Below are positions 18,289-26,008 of a stretch of 64,000 nucleotides of DNA, one piece after another; the first letter of the stretch is position 1, and each line of letters begins with the position of its first letter. A program made the translations under genes and the position numbers. Source of the DNA: Myxococcales bacterium (GTDB taxonomy: Bacteria; Myxococcota_A; Polyangia; Nannocystales; Nannocystaceae). Below the pieces are notes generated by a model that was not told the DNA's origin, searched no databases, and saw only the letters and a program-made list of their open reading frames with translations. The DNA is taken from NCBI GenBank assembly GCA_020633315.1, contig JACKDV010000025.1, positions 1 through 64,000 of the forward strand. The letters are read 5' to 3'.

Positions 18289-20003
18289 CAGTTGCCTCCC
18301 TCGCTGGCGTAGGCCGTACGGTAGAGGAATGCGTCGGTCTGGGTCAGGCCCACCAGCAGCTCCCGCAGATCGTAGCCGGACTCGGAGAAGCCGTCGGTCA
18401 GCCGCTCCAGGGTGCAGGCGTCGAGCTCCGCGCTCTCGGTGCGCCCGTAGGCGAAGCGGAACCACTGGCGGGTGACGCAGGTGGCCACGTCCTCGCTGCC
18501 GGCCAGCATGCCGCCCAGCTCGGCCGCCCCGTCGAAGGGGCCGGCCACGTCGGCCGCGCTCAGCTCGCCCGAGGCGTCGATGGGCAGGTCGTTCTCGGTG
18601 GTGCGCCAGCGGCCCACCGCGTCGAAATTCTCGAAGCCGAAGCCGATCGGGTCGAACATGCTGTGGCAGCCGTTGCAGGCCGGATCGTCGCGGTGCTGCT
18701 CGAAGATCTCGCGCGTGGTGGCGTTGGGATCGGGCTCGGGTGGGATCAGCTCCACGTCGTCGGGCGGCGGCGGCGGGATCTGGCACAGCAGGTGCTCCCG
18801 CACGAAGATGCCGCGCGCGATCGGGTTGGTCTGGTTGGCCTTGGAGTAGGCCGAGAGGATCCCGCCCTGGGTGAGGATGCCCGACAGCACCGGGCCGCCC
18901 GCGGGCGACTCCACCTGCTGCAGCCCCGTGCCCTGCGGCGCGGGCAGGCCGTAGAACTCGGCCAGGTCGGCGTCGACGTAGGTATGGGGCGCGGTGAGCA
19001 GGGTCCGCAGGGTGGGCTCGTCGGCGTCGAAGAACACGTGCTCGACGAACGCGGCCACCTCGTCGGCCTGGCGCAGGGCGATCTCGGGGCTCCAGTCGGG
19101 GAACAGCCCCGGGTCCTTGTCGATCGAGGCCAGCTTGATCGTGCTCAGCCACTGCTCGTGGAAGTGCTCGACCATGCGCCGGGCCTTGGGATCCTCGAGC
19201 ATCCGCCGGGCGTGCTCCTCGATCACCGCGGGGTCGCGCAGCTCCCCGGCCGCGGCCGCATCGAGCAGCTCGGCGTCGGGCATCGAGCCCCACAGGAAGT
19301 AGGAGAGGCGCGAGGCCATCTCGTAGTCGTCGAGCGCGACCGCGGCCTCGCCCTGCTCGCCGGGCACGCCCAGCTCCACGCGGTAGAGGAAGTGGGGCGA
19401 CTGCAGGAAGGCTTGCAGCACCGCGCCCACCGAGGTGGGCAGGTCGTCGACCGCTCGCGCCTCGTCGAACAGGGCGAGCAGCGCGTCGCGCTCGGTGGTC
19501 GACAGCGGGCGCCGCCAGGCCCGGAGCCCGAAGCCCTCCACCCACTGCTCCACGCAGGCCCGCTCGCCGGCCGCGGGATCGCAGGGCAGCAGGGTCTGCA
19601 GGTCGCCCACGGCCCGGCTCGCGATGTCCTCCGCCGCGAGCATGTACTTCTGGGCCATCAGCCGGGTCACCGCGGACACGTCGGCGTTGTTGTCGAAGCC
19701 CGAGCCGCCCTCCTGGGGGAAGCCGGCCGCCGGGTGCGAGTCGTCGCCGAGCAGGTCGAAGACCGTGTTCTCGTACTCCCAGCCCGTCAGCCGCCGGATG
19801 GGCGAGGCGCCCGGCTCGGGAGCCGCTCCACAGGCCGACTCCACGCCATCGTCCCCGCCGTCCTGCCCCGGGGGCACACGGCCGGGAAGATCGTCGTCCT
19901 TCAGGCCATCGAGCGAGTCCACGCCCAGGTAGCAGCCGGAGCCCCAAAGCAGGCTCGAGACGAGCCCGACGCCCACCAGGTTGATTGGCGACACCCTCAC
20001 CAT
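18288..20003 (-). CDS. DUF1587/1595/1592/1588/1585 multidomain lipoprotein (first pair)
   Basis: 571-aa exported protein with the five-domain array known from planctomycetes and myxobacteria. It has a signal with lipobox (SGC), then 'SPIRRLTGWEYENTVFDLLGD' (DUF1587), 'FGLRAWRRPLSTTERDALLALFDEA' (DUF1595), 'FLQSPHFLYRVELG...MASRLSYFLWGSMPD' (DUF1592) and 'NPIARGIFVREHLLCQIPPPPP' (DUF1588). 'DPACNGCHSMFDPIGFGFENFD' contains a CxxCH sequence like a c-type haem site, and 'DLRELLVGLTQTDAFLYR' is DUF1585. Function is unknown; the CxxCH suggests a periplasmic redox or haem role (inference). ATG at 20003. It is the first gene of the pair, coupled to the DUF1552 gene. Confidence 0.9.
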   Translation of the reverse strand: MVRVSPINLVGVGLVSSLLWGSGCYLGVDSLDGLKDDDLPGRVPPGQDGGDDGVESACGAAPEPGASPIRRLTGWEYENTVFDLLGDDSHPAAGFPQEGGSGFDNNADVSAVTRLMAQKYMLAAEDIASRAVGDLQTLLPCDPAAGERACVEQWVEGFGLRAWRRPLSTTERDALLALFDEARAVDDLPTSVGAVLQAFLQSPHFLYRVELGVPGEQGEAAVALDDYEMASRLSYFLWGSMPDAELLDAAAAGELRDPAVIEEHARRMLEDPKARRMVEHFHEQWLSTIKLASIDKDPGLFPDWSPEIALRQADEVAAFVEHVFFDADEPTLRTLLTAPHTYVDADLAEFYGLPAPQGTGLQQVESPAGGPVLSGILTQGGILSAYSKANQTNPIARGIFVREHLLCQIPPPPPDDVELIPPEPDPNATTREIFEQHRDDPACNGCHSMFDPIGFGFENFDAVGRWRTTENDLPIDASGELSAADVAGPFDGAAELGGMLAGSEDVATCVTRQWFRFAYGRTESAELDACTLERLTDGFSESGYDLRELLVGLTQTDAFLYRTAYASEGGN

Positions 20004-20295
20004 GGAGGAGGTCCCGCGAGACCGCGGGCTGTCTCAATGGTTTCTTCGTGCAATTGCGGACACTTCGGATCTCCAACGGATGCGTGGCAACAGGATCGTG
20101 ACGTAGGCGTCCTTCGAGCCACCCCGTTTCCGTAATGGATTTCACGACAATCACGGGTAGTGATCGTTCCTCACCTCGCGCGAGCTCGGGAGCGCTCGAC
20201 CTTCGGGATCATTGGCGCGAGGATCATGCGTATCCTGGACCACGATCCCGCCTGCATGGTGCGGTCTCGTTGGTCGGCGATACGTTGCCCCCTCG
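20004..20295. promoter_or_regulatory. Divergent intergenic region
   Basis: The 292 bp between the DUF1592 gene and the divergent kinase gene is slightly less GC-rich than its flanks. It must carry both promoters. A TATCCT hexamer preceded by TGCG (about 20226-20235) could be an extended -10 for the kinase, but no matching -35 was found. No repeats or palindromes stand out. Confidence 0.35.
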
Positions 20296-21246
20296 ATGGC
20301 TCCCTCGGACACCGAGCTCTACCAGGAGATCCCCCCCGGCACGCGGGTGGGCGGTCACTACGTGATCCGAGAGCTGATCGGCGACGGGGGCATGGGCTCG
20401 GTCTATCGGGCGACCCACGAGGTCATCGACATGCCGGTGGCGATCAAGGTGCTCGACCGCGAGCTGGTGACCCAGCCGATGGTCGTCGTGCGCTTCCTTC
20501 AGGAGGCGCGGGCGGCCTCGCGCGTGCGGCACGAGAACATCGTGGAGGTCACCGACTTCGGGGAGACCGACGAGGGCCGCCCCTACATGGTGATGGAGTA
20601 CCTCGAGGGCGAGGTGCTCTCGTCCACCCTGCGTCGCGACGGCCCGTTCACCTGGGATCGCACCCGCCCCATCCTGCTGCAGGTGCTCGCCGCCCTGCAG
20701 GCGGCGCACGAGGGCAACGTGATCCACCGCGACATCAAGCCCGAGAACGTGTTCCGCCTGCGCCGCATGGGCAGCGACGACTTCGTGAAGGTGTTCGACT
20801 TCGGCATCGCCAAGGTGCTGATGGGCGACGACGGCAACCCGGCGCGGCCCCTGACGGTGGAGGGCAGGGTGCTGGGCACGCCCGCGTACATGAGCCCGGA
20901 GCAGTGCCTGGGCGAGCCCCTCGATGCTCGCTCCGACGTCTACGCGGCCGGCATCCTCGCCTTCGAGATGCTCACCGGGCGCCCGCCCTTCGACGCCGAT
21001 GAGCCCTCGGTGCTGCTGTACAACCACGTCTACCACCGCATGCCGAAGATGAGCGAGGTGGCGCCCGAGCTGGGGATCCCCTCGCGGGTGGACAAGCTGA
21101 TCCAGAAGGCGCTGCGCAAGGCTCCGGCCGAGCGCTACGAGTCGGCCCATGCCTTCGCCGAGGCGATCCTCGACGAGGCCGACGCGGGCAGCTCGAGCAA
21201 GTGGCCGGGGCTGCGAGCGCTGCTCAAGCGGCGGACGAAGAAGTAG
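20296..21246 (+). CDS. Soluble Ser/Thr protein kinase
   Basis: 316-aa eukaryotic-type protein kinase with little beyond the catalytic domain. The glycine loop is 'IGDGGMGSVY' (28-37), catalytic Lys51 sits in 'VAIK', the catalytic loop is 'IHRDIKPEN' with Asp146, 'DFG' is at 168-170, and 'GTPAYMSPEQCLGEPLDARSDVYAAGILAFEMLTGRPPF' covers the activation segment and APE-like helix. The C-terminal tail is basic ('LLKRRTKK') and there is no membrane segment, unlike the other two kinases here. ATG 20296 is preferred to an in-frame ATG at 20212, which adds an unlikely Trp/Cys-rich leader. Substrates are unknown. Confidence 0.92.
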   Translation: MAPSDTELYQEIPPGTRVGGHYVIRELIGDGGMGSVYRATHEVIDMPVAIKVLDRELVTQPMVVVRFLQEARAASRVRHENIVEVTDFGETDEGRPYMVMEYLEGEVLSSTLRRDGPFTWDRTRPILLQVLAALQAAHEGNVIHRDIKPENVFRLRRMGSDDFVKVFDFGIAKVLMGDDGNPARPLTVEGRVLGTPAYMSPEQCLGEPLDARSDVYAAGILAFEMLTGRPPFDADEPSVLLYNHVYHRMPKMSEVAPELGIPSRVDKLIQKALRKAPAERYESAHAFAEAILDEADAGSSSKWPGLRALLKRRTKK

Positions 21247-21367
21247 GCGGGATTCCGCGCGCGACCGCGGGTGCCGTGCGAGTCCAGCCGTTCGTCGAGC
21301 GCGTCGAAGCGTCGGCCGTGCGAGGTGAGGATGCCTCGGTGCTCTCGCAGCTCCTGATCACCGGATC

Positions 21368-22591
21368 TCAGCCGAACAGCGCGGCGATGTCGGCGTGCCG
21401 GGCCTCGGCGTCGTGGTAGCCCAGGTGCATGAGGGTCTTGAGGTAGTCCGGGTCGAACAGCACGTAGCTGGCCAGGTCGTTCTCGGGCATCTCGTCGCCC
21501 TGCATGGTGCGTCGCAGCCAGCGGGCCATCACCCCGCTGTAGCGTCGCAGGTTGCTCTTGCGGATCACCTGGTGGGCGACCTCGCCGAGGTTCTGGCTGG
21601 GGCGGATGAGCAGCACCTCCATGGGCAGGTAGGGCCGCCCCTTGCGGCCGGGGATCGCCTCGGCGATCTTCTGGCCGAAGTCGGGGCCGTACATCTTCTG
21701 CCCGGCCTCGAGCAGCTGGTTCATCCGCGTGATGCGACCGAGGTCGGCCTCGAGCTTGTCGAGCATCAGCGAGTCGAGCAGCTTGCCGCCCATGAACACG
21801 GCGTTGGGGAAGATCTTCTTGGTGCGCTCGCGCGAGCGCTCGGCGGCCTGCTCGTCGGCGTCCTCGTGACGCAGGCCGATCACCAGCAGCCGGCTGGCGC
21901 CCAGGCGCATCGCGGGGCGCACGGGGGTGTTCTGGCGCAGGCTGCCGTCCACGAAGTAGTGCCCGTCCACCCGCACGGCGGGGAACAGCACCGGGATCGC
22001 AGCCGAGGCCAGGGTGTGGGCGGCGGTGATGTTGGTGTGGACCACCCGCTGACCGGGATCGTCGGGCCAGGGGGGCATCGGGCCGTGGGTCTGCACGAAC
22101 ACGGTGGTGGTGCCGGTGGCCAGCTCGGTGGCGCTGCAGGCAAAGGCATGCAGGTGGCCGCGCGCGAGGTTGTGGCGCATGCCGTTCCAGGGGATCCGGT
22201 CGCGCACGAAGGCCTCGATGTAGGTGGAGTCCACCAGGCCACCGATGGTCTCGATGCGATCGGTGTGCGGCAGGTTGCGACCGAACAGCACCTGCGGCAG
22301 GTTGCGCACCTGCGACCAGCCGAAGCGGTACATCTGATCGAGGTCGAGCTCGGACCACACGCGGGCCAGGGTGCGGGTCTGGGCGCGAGGGCGATCGGCG
22401 GTGGCGGCGAGGTACGAGCCGTTGATGGCCCCCACGCTGCTGCCGGTGATCACGTGGAAGTCGCAGGACCGCTTGATCCGCTCGCGGATGTAGCGGAGCA
22501 CGCCCACCTCGTAGGCTCCGCGCGCGCCCCCGCCCGAGAGCACCAAGCCCACGCGGGGCTCCTCGGGTTCCTCGGCTTCCCCGGCACCCAC
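21368..22591 (-). CDS. Patatin-like phospholipase
   Basis: 407-aa serine lipase of the patatin family. The oxyanion loop 'GLVLSGGGARGAYEVGVL', nucleophile elbow 'ITGSSVGAINGSYL' (GxSxG, Ser in GSSVG) and catalytic 'VDGSLRQNTPV' (Asp of the DG dyad) are all present. The C-terminal half is helical, with 'LLEAGQKMYGPDFGQKI' and a conserved-looking tail. There is no signal peptide, so it is probably cytoplasmic, acting on phospholipids or on host/prey lipids when released. GTG 22591 is chosen because it lies just downstream of the lipoprotein gene stop (22605); the frame stays open further into that gene. Likely cotranscribed with it. Confidence 0.9.
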   Translation of the reverse strand: MGAGEAEEPEEPRVGLVLSGGGARGAYEVGVLRYIRERIKRSCDFHVITGSSVGAINGSYLAATADRPRAQTRTLARVWSELDLDQMYRFGWSQVRNLPQVLFGRNLPHTDRIETIGGLVDSTYIEAFVRDRIPWNGMRHNLARGHLHAFACSATELATGTTTVFVQTHGPMPPWPDDPGQRVVHTNITAAHTLASAAIPVLFPAVRVDGHYFVDGSLRQNTPVRPAMRLGASRLLVIGLRHEDADEQAAERSRERTKKIFPNAVFMGGKLLDSLMLDKLEADLGRITRMNQLLEAGQKMYGPDFGQKIAEAIPGRKGRPYLPMEVLLIRPSQNLGEVAHQVIRKSNLRRYSGVMARWLRRTMQGDEMPENDLASYVLFDPDYLKTLMHLGYHDAEARHADIAALFG

Positions 22592-22604
22592 GGCGTCGCT
22601 CCGC

Positions 22605-23336
22605 CTACAGGCCGATGGGGTAGCAGGGACACGCCCCGTCGCGGCACGACGCGGGCGGAGCGGGGTTGCTGGCCAGCAGCGAGACAGGGCGCCCGTCGGG
22701 GATCCGGCCCGCGTCCTCGGGGTACTGATCCACCAGCTGGCGGATGGTGGCATCGTCGGCGTTGGCCGCGATGGTCGCCATGTCGGCGTTGCTGAGGAAC
22801 GGGACCTCGACCTCCATGGTGCCGCTGATGGGACCGTTGCTGGTGTTGGTGTCGATGGTGAACTCGACCTCGGTGGCGTACTGGCACTGCGTCGCGTCGA
22901 ACTGGCCGAAGGCGTCGGGCGGGCAGGCGCTGCCGCTGCCGCTGACCCACATCAGCGCGAGCGCGTCGCAGCGGCTGCCCACGCAGCTGAAGGTGTGGCG
23001 GAACTCGTAGGACGAGGCCGCGATGCAGGGGTGCAGGCAGGGCCGCATGAGGATCGGCAGCGGCGCGCCCGACTGGGCCTCGTGGGGCAGGCACACCTCG
23101 CCGCGGAAGAAGGGGATCACCTGGTCGGCGAAGCTGGCCGGGGCCGGGTCGAGGGTGCTGCTGGTGTCCACCTCTGCCGCCACGCACTCGAGGGTCTCGA
23201 GGTCGCAGACCTGGGCCCGGCCCTCGCACGGCCGGTCCTCGTCGCAGGGAGACATCTCGGAGATCGGACCGCACGAGCCCGCCACCAGACCCACCGCCGC
23301 CCCCAACACCCATCGATCGATCCGTCGTTTCCTCAC
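22605..23336 (-). CDS. Cysteine-containing lipoprotein
   Basis: 243-aa predicted lipoprotein of unknown function. The signal peptide 'VRKRRIDRWVLGAAVGLVAGSC' ends in a clear lipobox. Just after it comes a small Cys motif ('CDEDRPCEGRAQVCDLETLECV') of the kind repeated in myxobacterial surface proteins. The remainder has four more Cys ('RPCLHPC...FSCVGSRCDAL') and a beta-rich C-terminus. GTG start at 23336 with GGGGAG 5 nt upstream. It lies 13 bp upstream of the patatin gene and is probably cotranscribed with it. Confidence 0.78.
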   Translation of the reverse strand: MRKRRIDRWVLGAAVGLVAGSCGPISEMSPCDEDRPCEGRAQVCDLETLECVAAEVDTSSTLDPAPASFADQVIPFFRGEVCLPHEAQSGAPLPILMRPCLHPCIAASSYEFRHTFSCVGSRCDALALMWVSGSGSACPPDAFGQFDATQCQYATEVEFTIDTNTSNGPISGTMEVEVPFLSNADMATIAANADDATIRQLVDQYPEDAGRIPDGRPVSLLASNPAPPASCRDGACPCYPIGL

Positions 23337-23588
23337 CGGCTCCCCACTTTCCCCCTCGTCGCCGGCTCGTGGTCGAGCCCGAGAACGGAGGTCCGCGCTC
23401 GATTCTACCGGAACCGAGGTCTCCTTCGCCAAGTGCGCGCAGCTTCCGCGACCGCCGCCCGGGTACGCGCGAGAGTTTGCCCCCCGCCCGGCCCTGTGGC
23501 AGCGTGCCCGCGACGCCGGGGCCCGGGGAGGGGTGTCCGCGCGCGCTACGAAGACCGACTCGATTCCAAGAGCAAGAGGATGGGAACC

Positions 23589-24227
23589 ATGATGAAGACC
23601 GCGACCTGGATTGGCTTGATCGGCCTGGCTGCCACGCTCACCGGCTGCCCCGGCGGAGACGACACCAGCACCAGCACCACCATCGACACCACCAACCCGA
23701 TGACCACGGGTGAGGAGACCACCACCGGCACCCCGATGACCGATGGGGGCTCCACCGCCGCGACCAGCGACGGCAGCACGAGCGCCCCCGGCGATGGCTC
23801 GTCCTCTGGTGGCGTCACCTGCGACCCGCCCTGCGAGGCCGGCCAGGAGTGCATCGATGGCGTCTGCTTCGACACCGGCGTGTGCGACCCCCCGTGCGAC
23901 CCGGCCACCGAGGAGTGCGTGGACGGCGTGTGCATGCCGCTGCCCGCCGACAGCAGCGACTACGGCCCCTGCGACATGTGCGCTCCGGGCGAGATGCCCG
24001 TGTCGATCAACGGCGTCGAGGGCTGCTTCTGCTCGCCGATGTGCGACGGCATGAGCTGCCCCCCGCCCAACGAGGGCACCGCCACCGCGCAGTGCGTGCT
24101 CACCTTCGAGATGGGCCAGCCCCCCTCGCAGTGCGCGCTCATCTGCATGAGCGACATGGACTGCCCCCCCGGTGCCACCTGCCAGGACGCGGGCGGCGGC
24201 AGCCTCTGCATGCACCCCACCCCGTAG
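23589..24227 (+). CDS. Cys-rich lipoprotein with Ser/Thr linker
   Basis: 212-aa predicted surface lipoprotein. The signal 'MMKTATWIGLIGLAATLTGC' ends in lipobox LTGC. A 50-residue Thr/Ser/Gly linker ('DDTSTSTTIDTTNPMTTGEE'-type) leads to Cys-rich repeats: 'CDPPCEAGQECIDGVC', 'CDPPCDPATEECVDGVC', then 'CDMCAPGE...CFCSPMCDGMSCPPP' and 'CALICMSDMDCPPGATC'. The repeats look like disulfide-stapled binding knots. ATG 23589 is preferred because AGAGG lies 9 nt upstream; an earlier in-frame ATG at 23580 overlaps that site. It is followed by a strong terminator, so it is a single-gene unit. Confidence 0.82.
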   Translation: MMKTATWIGLIGLAATLTGCPGGDDTSTSTTIDTTNPMTTGEETTTGTPMTDGGSTAATSDGSTSAPGDGSSSGGVTCDPPCEAGQECIDGVCFDTGVCDPPCDPATEECVDGVCMPLPADSSDYGPCDMCAPGEMPVSINGVEGCFCSPMCDGMSCPPPNEGTATAQCVLTFEMGQPPSQCALICMSDMDCPPGATCQDAGGGSLCMHPTP

Positions 24228-24251
24228 CACCGCTGCGCACGGAGCCCACCG

Positions 24252-24283
24252 AAGGGCCGGAGCACGAAGTGTTCCGGCCCTTT
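24252..24283 (+). terminator. Strong Rho-independent terminator
   Basis: AAGGGCCGGAGCAC (24252-24265) pairs with 24269-24282 across a 3-nt GAA loop, with one G-T wobble, and is followed by TTTCGTCG. This is the best intrinsic terminator in the window and sits 25 nt after the stop of the Cys-rich lipoprotein gene. Confidence 0.85.
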
Positions 24284-24353
24284 CGTCGTCGGCATGGTCC
24301 GATCTAGACCGTTGCCTGCCTCCACGCGCCGCGGTTCAATGCTCGGACCAGCC

Positions 24354-24578
24354 GTGAAGAGCAAGCAGTCGAACGAGAGCGTTCGCTACACCGACGAGGG
24401 CATCAACGTCGTTGCGCTCGATCGGAAGGGTCGTGGGCTGCATCGCGCTCGCCCCGAGCGGCGCTACCCCTCGAGCCGCCATCGAACGGTCTCGAGCTCG
24501 AGCCGCCTGTGGCCGACGATCGCCCTGCTGATCGCCGCCGCCGTGGTGGCGGCGATCTATCTGCGCTCCGCCTCTTGA
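24354..24578 (+). CDS. Small tail-anchored membrane protein
   Basis: About 74 aa, unrecognised. A basic, Ser/Arg-rich N-terminal part ('KSKQSNESVRYTDEGINVVALDRKGRGLH') is followed by a single C-terminal membrane segment, 'LWPTIALLIAAAVVAAIYL', ending four residues later, so the protein would be tail-anchored with the N-terminus in the cytoplasm. GTG 24354 or ATG 24339 could be the start. It converges on the glutaredoxin gene with 7 bp between. The coding call rests on amino-acid pattern only. Confidence 0.5.
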   Translation: MKSKQSNESVRYTDEGINVVALDRKGRGLHRARPERRYPSSRHRTVSSSSRLWPTIALLIAAAVVAAIYLRSAS

Positions 24579-24585
24579 GCGCCGC

Positions 24586-24897
<312 letters not shown>

Positions 24898-24929
24898 TGG
24901 GGCCGTGCTCCGAGCCTGACGTCGCGTTA

Positions 24930-24957
24930 GATATAGGGCGTGGCGGCCTTCCTTCAA
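24930..24957 (-). promoter_or_regulatory. Sigma70-like promoter for the glutaredoxin gene
   Basis: Reading leftward: -35 TTGAAG (24957-24952), a 16-bp spacer, then -10 TATATC (24935-24930), each matching 4 of 6 housekeeping consensus bases. The predicted transcript start is about 24923, giving a 5' leader of roughly 25 nt before the ATG at 24897. AT-rich in a GC-rich context. Confidence 0.6.
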
Positions 24958-25065
24958 GCCCCCTCGGCGTGCGAGGACCCCGATCGGCCGTCCCCGGGCG
25001 CGAATGCGCGGGGGGCCTGGCGCGTCGAGGCCCCGCCCTCCATGGTTTCGGCCGCGAACGCTCCC

Positions 25066-25836
25066 ATGCGACACGACCGCCCCCTTGGTCCCTCGCGCCG
25101 CCGCTGGCTCGGCGGCGCCCTCGGCCTGGCCGGCGCGAGCCTGCTGCCCCGGCCCGCCCGCGCCGATCGCTACGGCCCGGTCGGAGGCACGCGCATCCTG
25201 GTGATCGGCGACAGCATGATCGCGGGCGGCTTCGGCCTGTACCTCGCGCGCGCGCTGGGCGAGGAGCACGGCTACGACGTGACCCGCCGCGGCAAGGCGA
25301 GCACCGGCCTGGCCCGCCCCGACTTCTTCGACTGGATGGAGGAGGCCGAGCGCCTGGTGGGCGAGCAGCCCTTCGATGCCTCGCTGGTGATGTTCGGGGG
25401 CAACGACGTGCAGGGCCTGTACATGAGCAAGGACCAGTGGATCCGCTGGCAGGACGACGGCTGGGCCTCGGAGTACGCCAAGCGGGTGGCCGCGCTGGCC
25501 GAGCGCCTGGCTCCCTCGGGGCAGCAGCTCTTTTGGGTGGGCATGCCGGTGATGCGACCCGAGAAGCTCCACGCTCGAGTGCGGCGCGTGAACACGATCT
25601 ACCGGGCCGAGATGGCGATCCGCCACGACTCGGAGTTCATCGACATCTGGTCGCTGCTGGCCGGGCCCGACGGTCGCTACGCCGATCGCATCGAGGTGCC
25701 GACCGCCGACGGCACGCGCACCCGCAAGGTGCAGGTGCGGGCGGGCGACGGCATCCACCTCACCGTGGCCGGAGCCCACGTGCTCGCCGACCACGTGGGG
25801 CAGGTGGTGCACGCGGAGCTCTCGGGCGCCCCGTGA
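25066..25836 (+). CDS. Exported SGNH-hydrolase-like protein (DUF459 type)
   Basis: 256-aa secreted protein. The N-terminus has a twin-arginine-like signal ('GPSRRRWLGGALGLAGASLLPRPARA'). The mature part is an SGNH/GDSL hydrolase fold: block I 'ILVIGDSMIAGGFGLYL' (nucleophile Ser), 'RRGKASTGLARPDFFDW' (block II Gly region), 'VMFGGNDVQGLY' (block III GxND) and 'GDGIHLTVAGAHVLADH' (block V DxxH). This order matches the DUF459 group, thought to act on envelope polysaccharide or peptidoglycan acyl groups. ATG 25066 is chosen for the signal; in-frame ATGs at 25042 and 24940 exist. It is divergent from the glutaredoxin gene. Confidence 0.87.
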   Translation: MRHDRPLGPSRRRWLGGALGLAGASLLPRPARADRYGPVGGTRILVIGDSMIAGGFGLYLARALGEEHGYDVTRRGKASTGLARPDFFDWMEEAERLVGEQPFDASLVMFGGNDVQGLYMSKDQWIRWQDDGWASEYAKRVAALAERLAPSGQQLFWVGMPVMRPEKLHARVRRVNTIYRAEMAIRHDSEFIDIWSLLAGPDGRYADRIEVPTADGTRTRKVQVRAGDGIHLTVAGAHVLADHVGQVVHAELSGAP

Positions 25837-26008
25837 GGCCCGAGTCGGCGGGGGGCGCTGCCGGGAGCGCCGCACCCCGCGGCGCCAGACCCCCGAAGGA
25901 CGGCAAGACGGCACCCAAGGGCACCGCGGCTGGGCTTCGCGGTCCGCGCAGGCACCTCCCGCGTGCACCCCGCGGGTCCGCTGGCCCCGGGCCGACGTTC
26001 GTGCGAGA

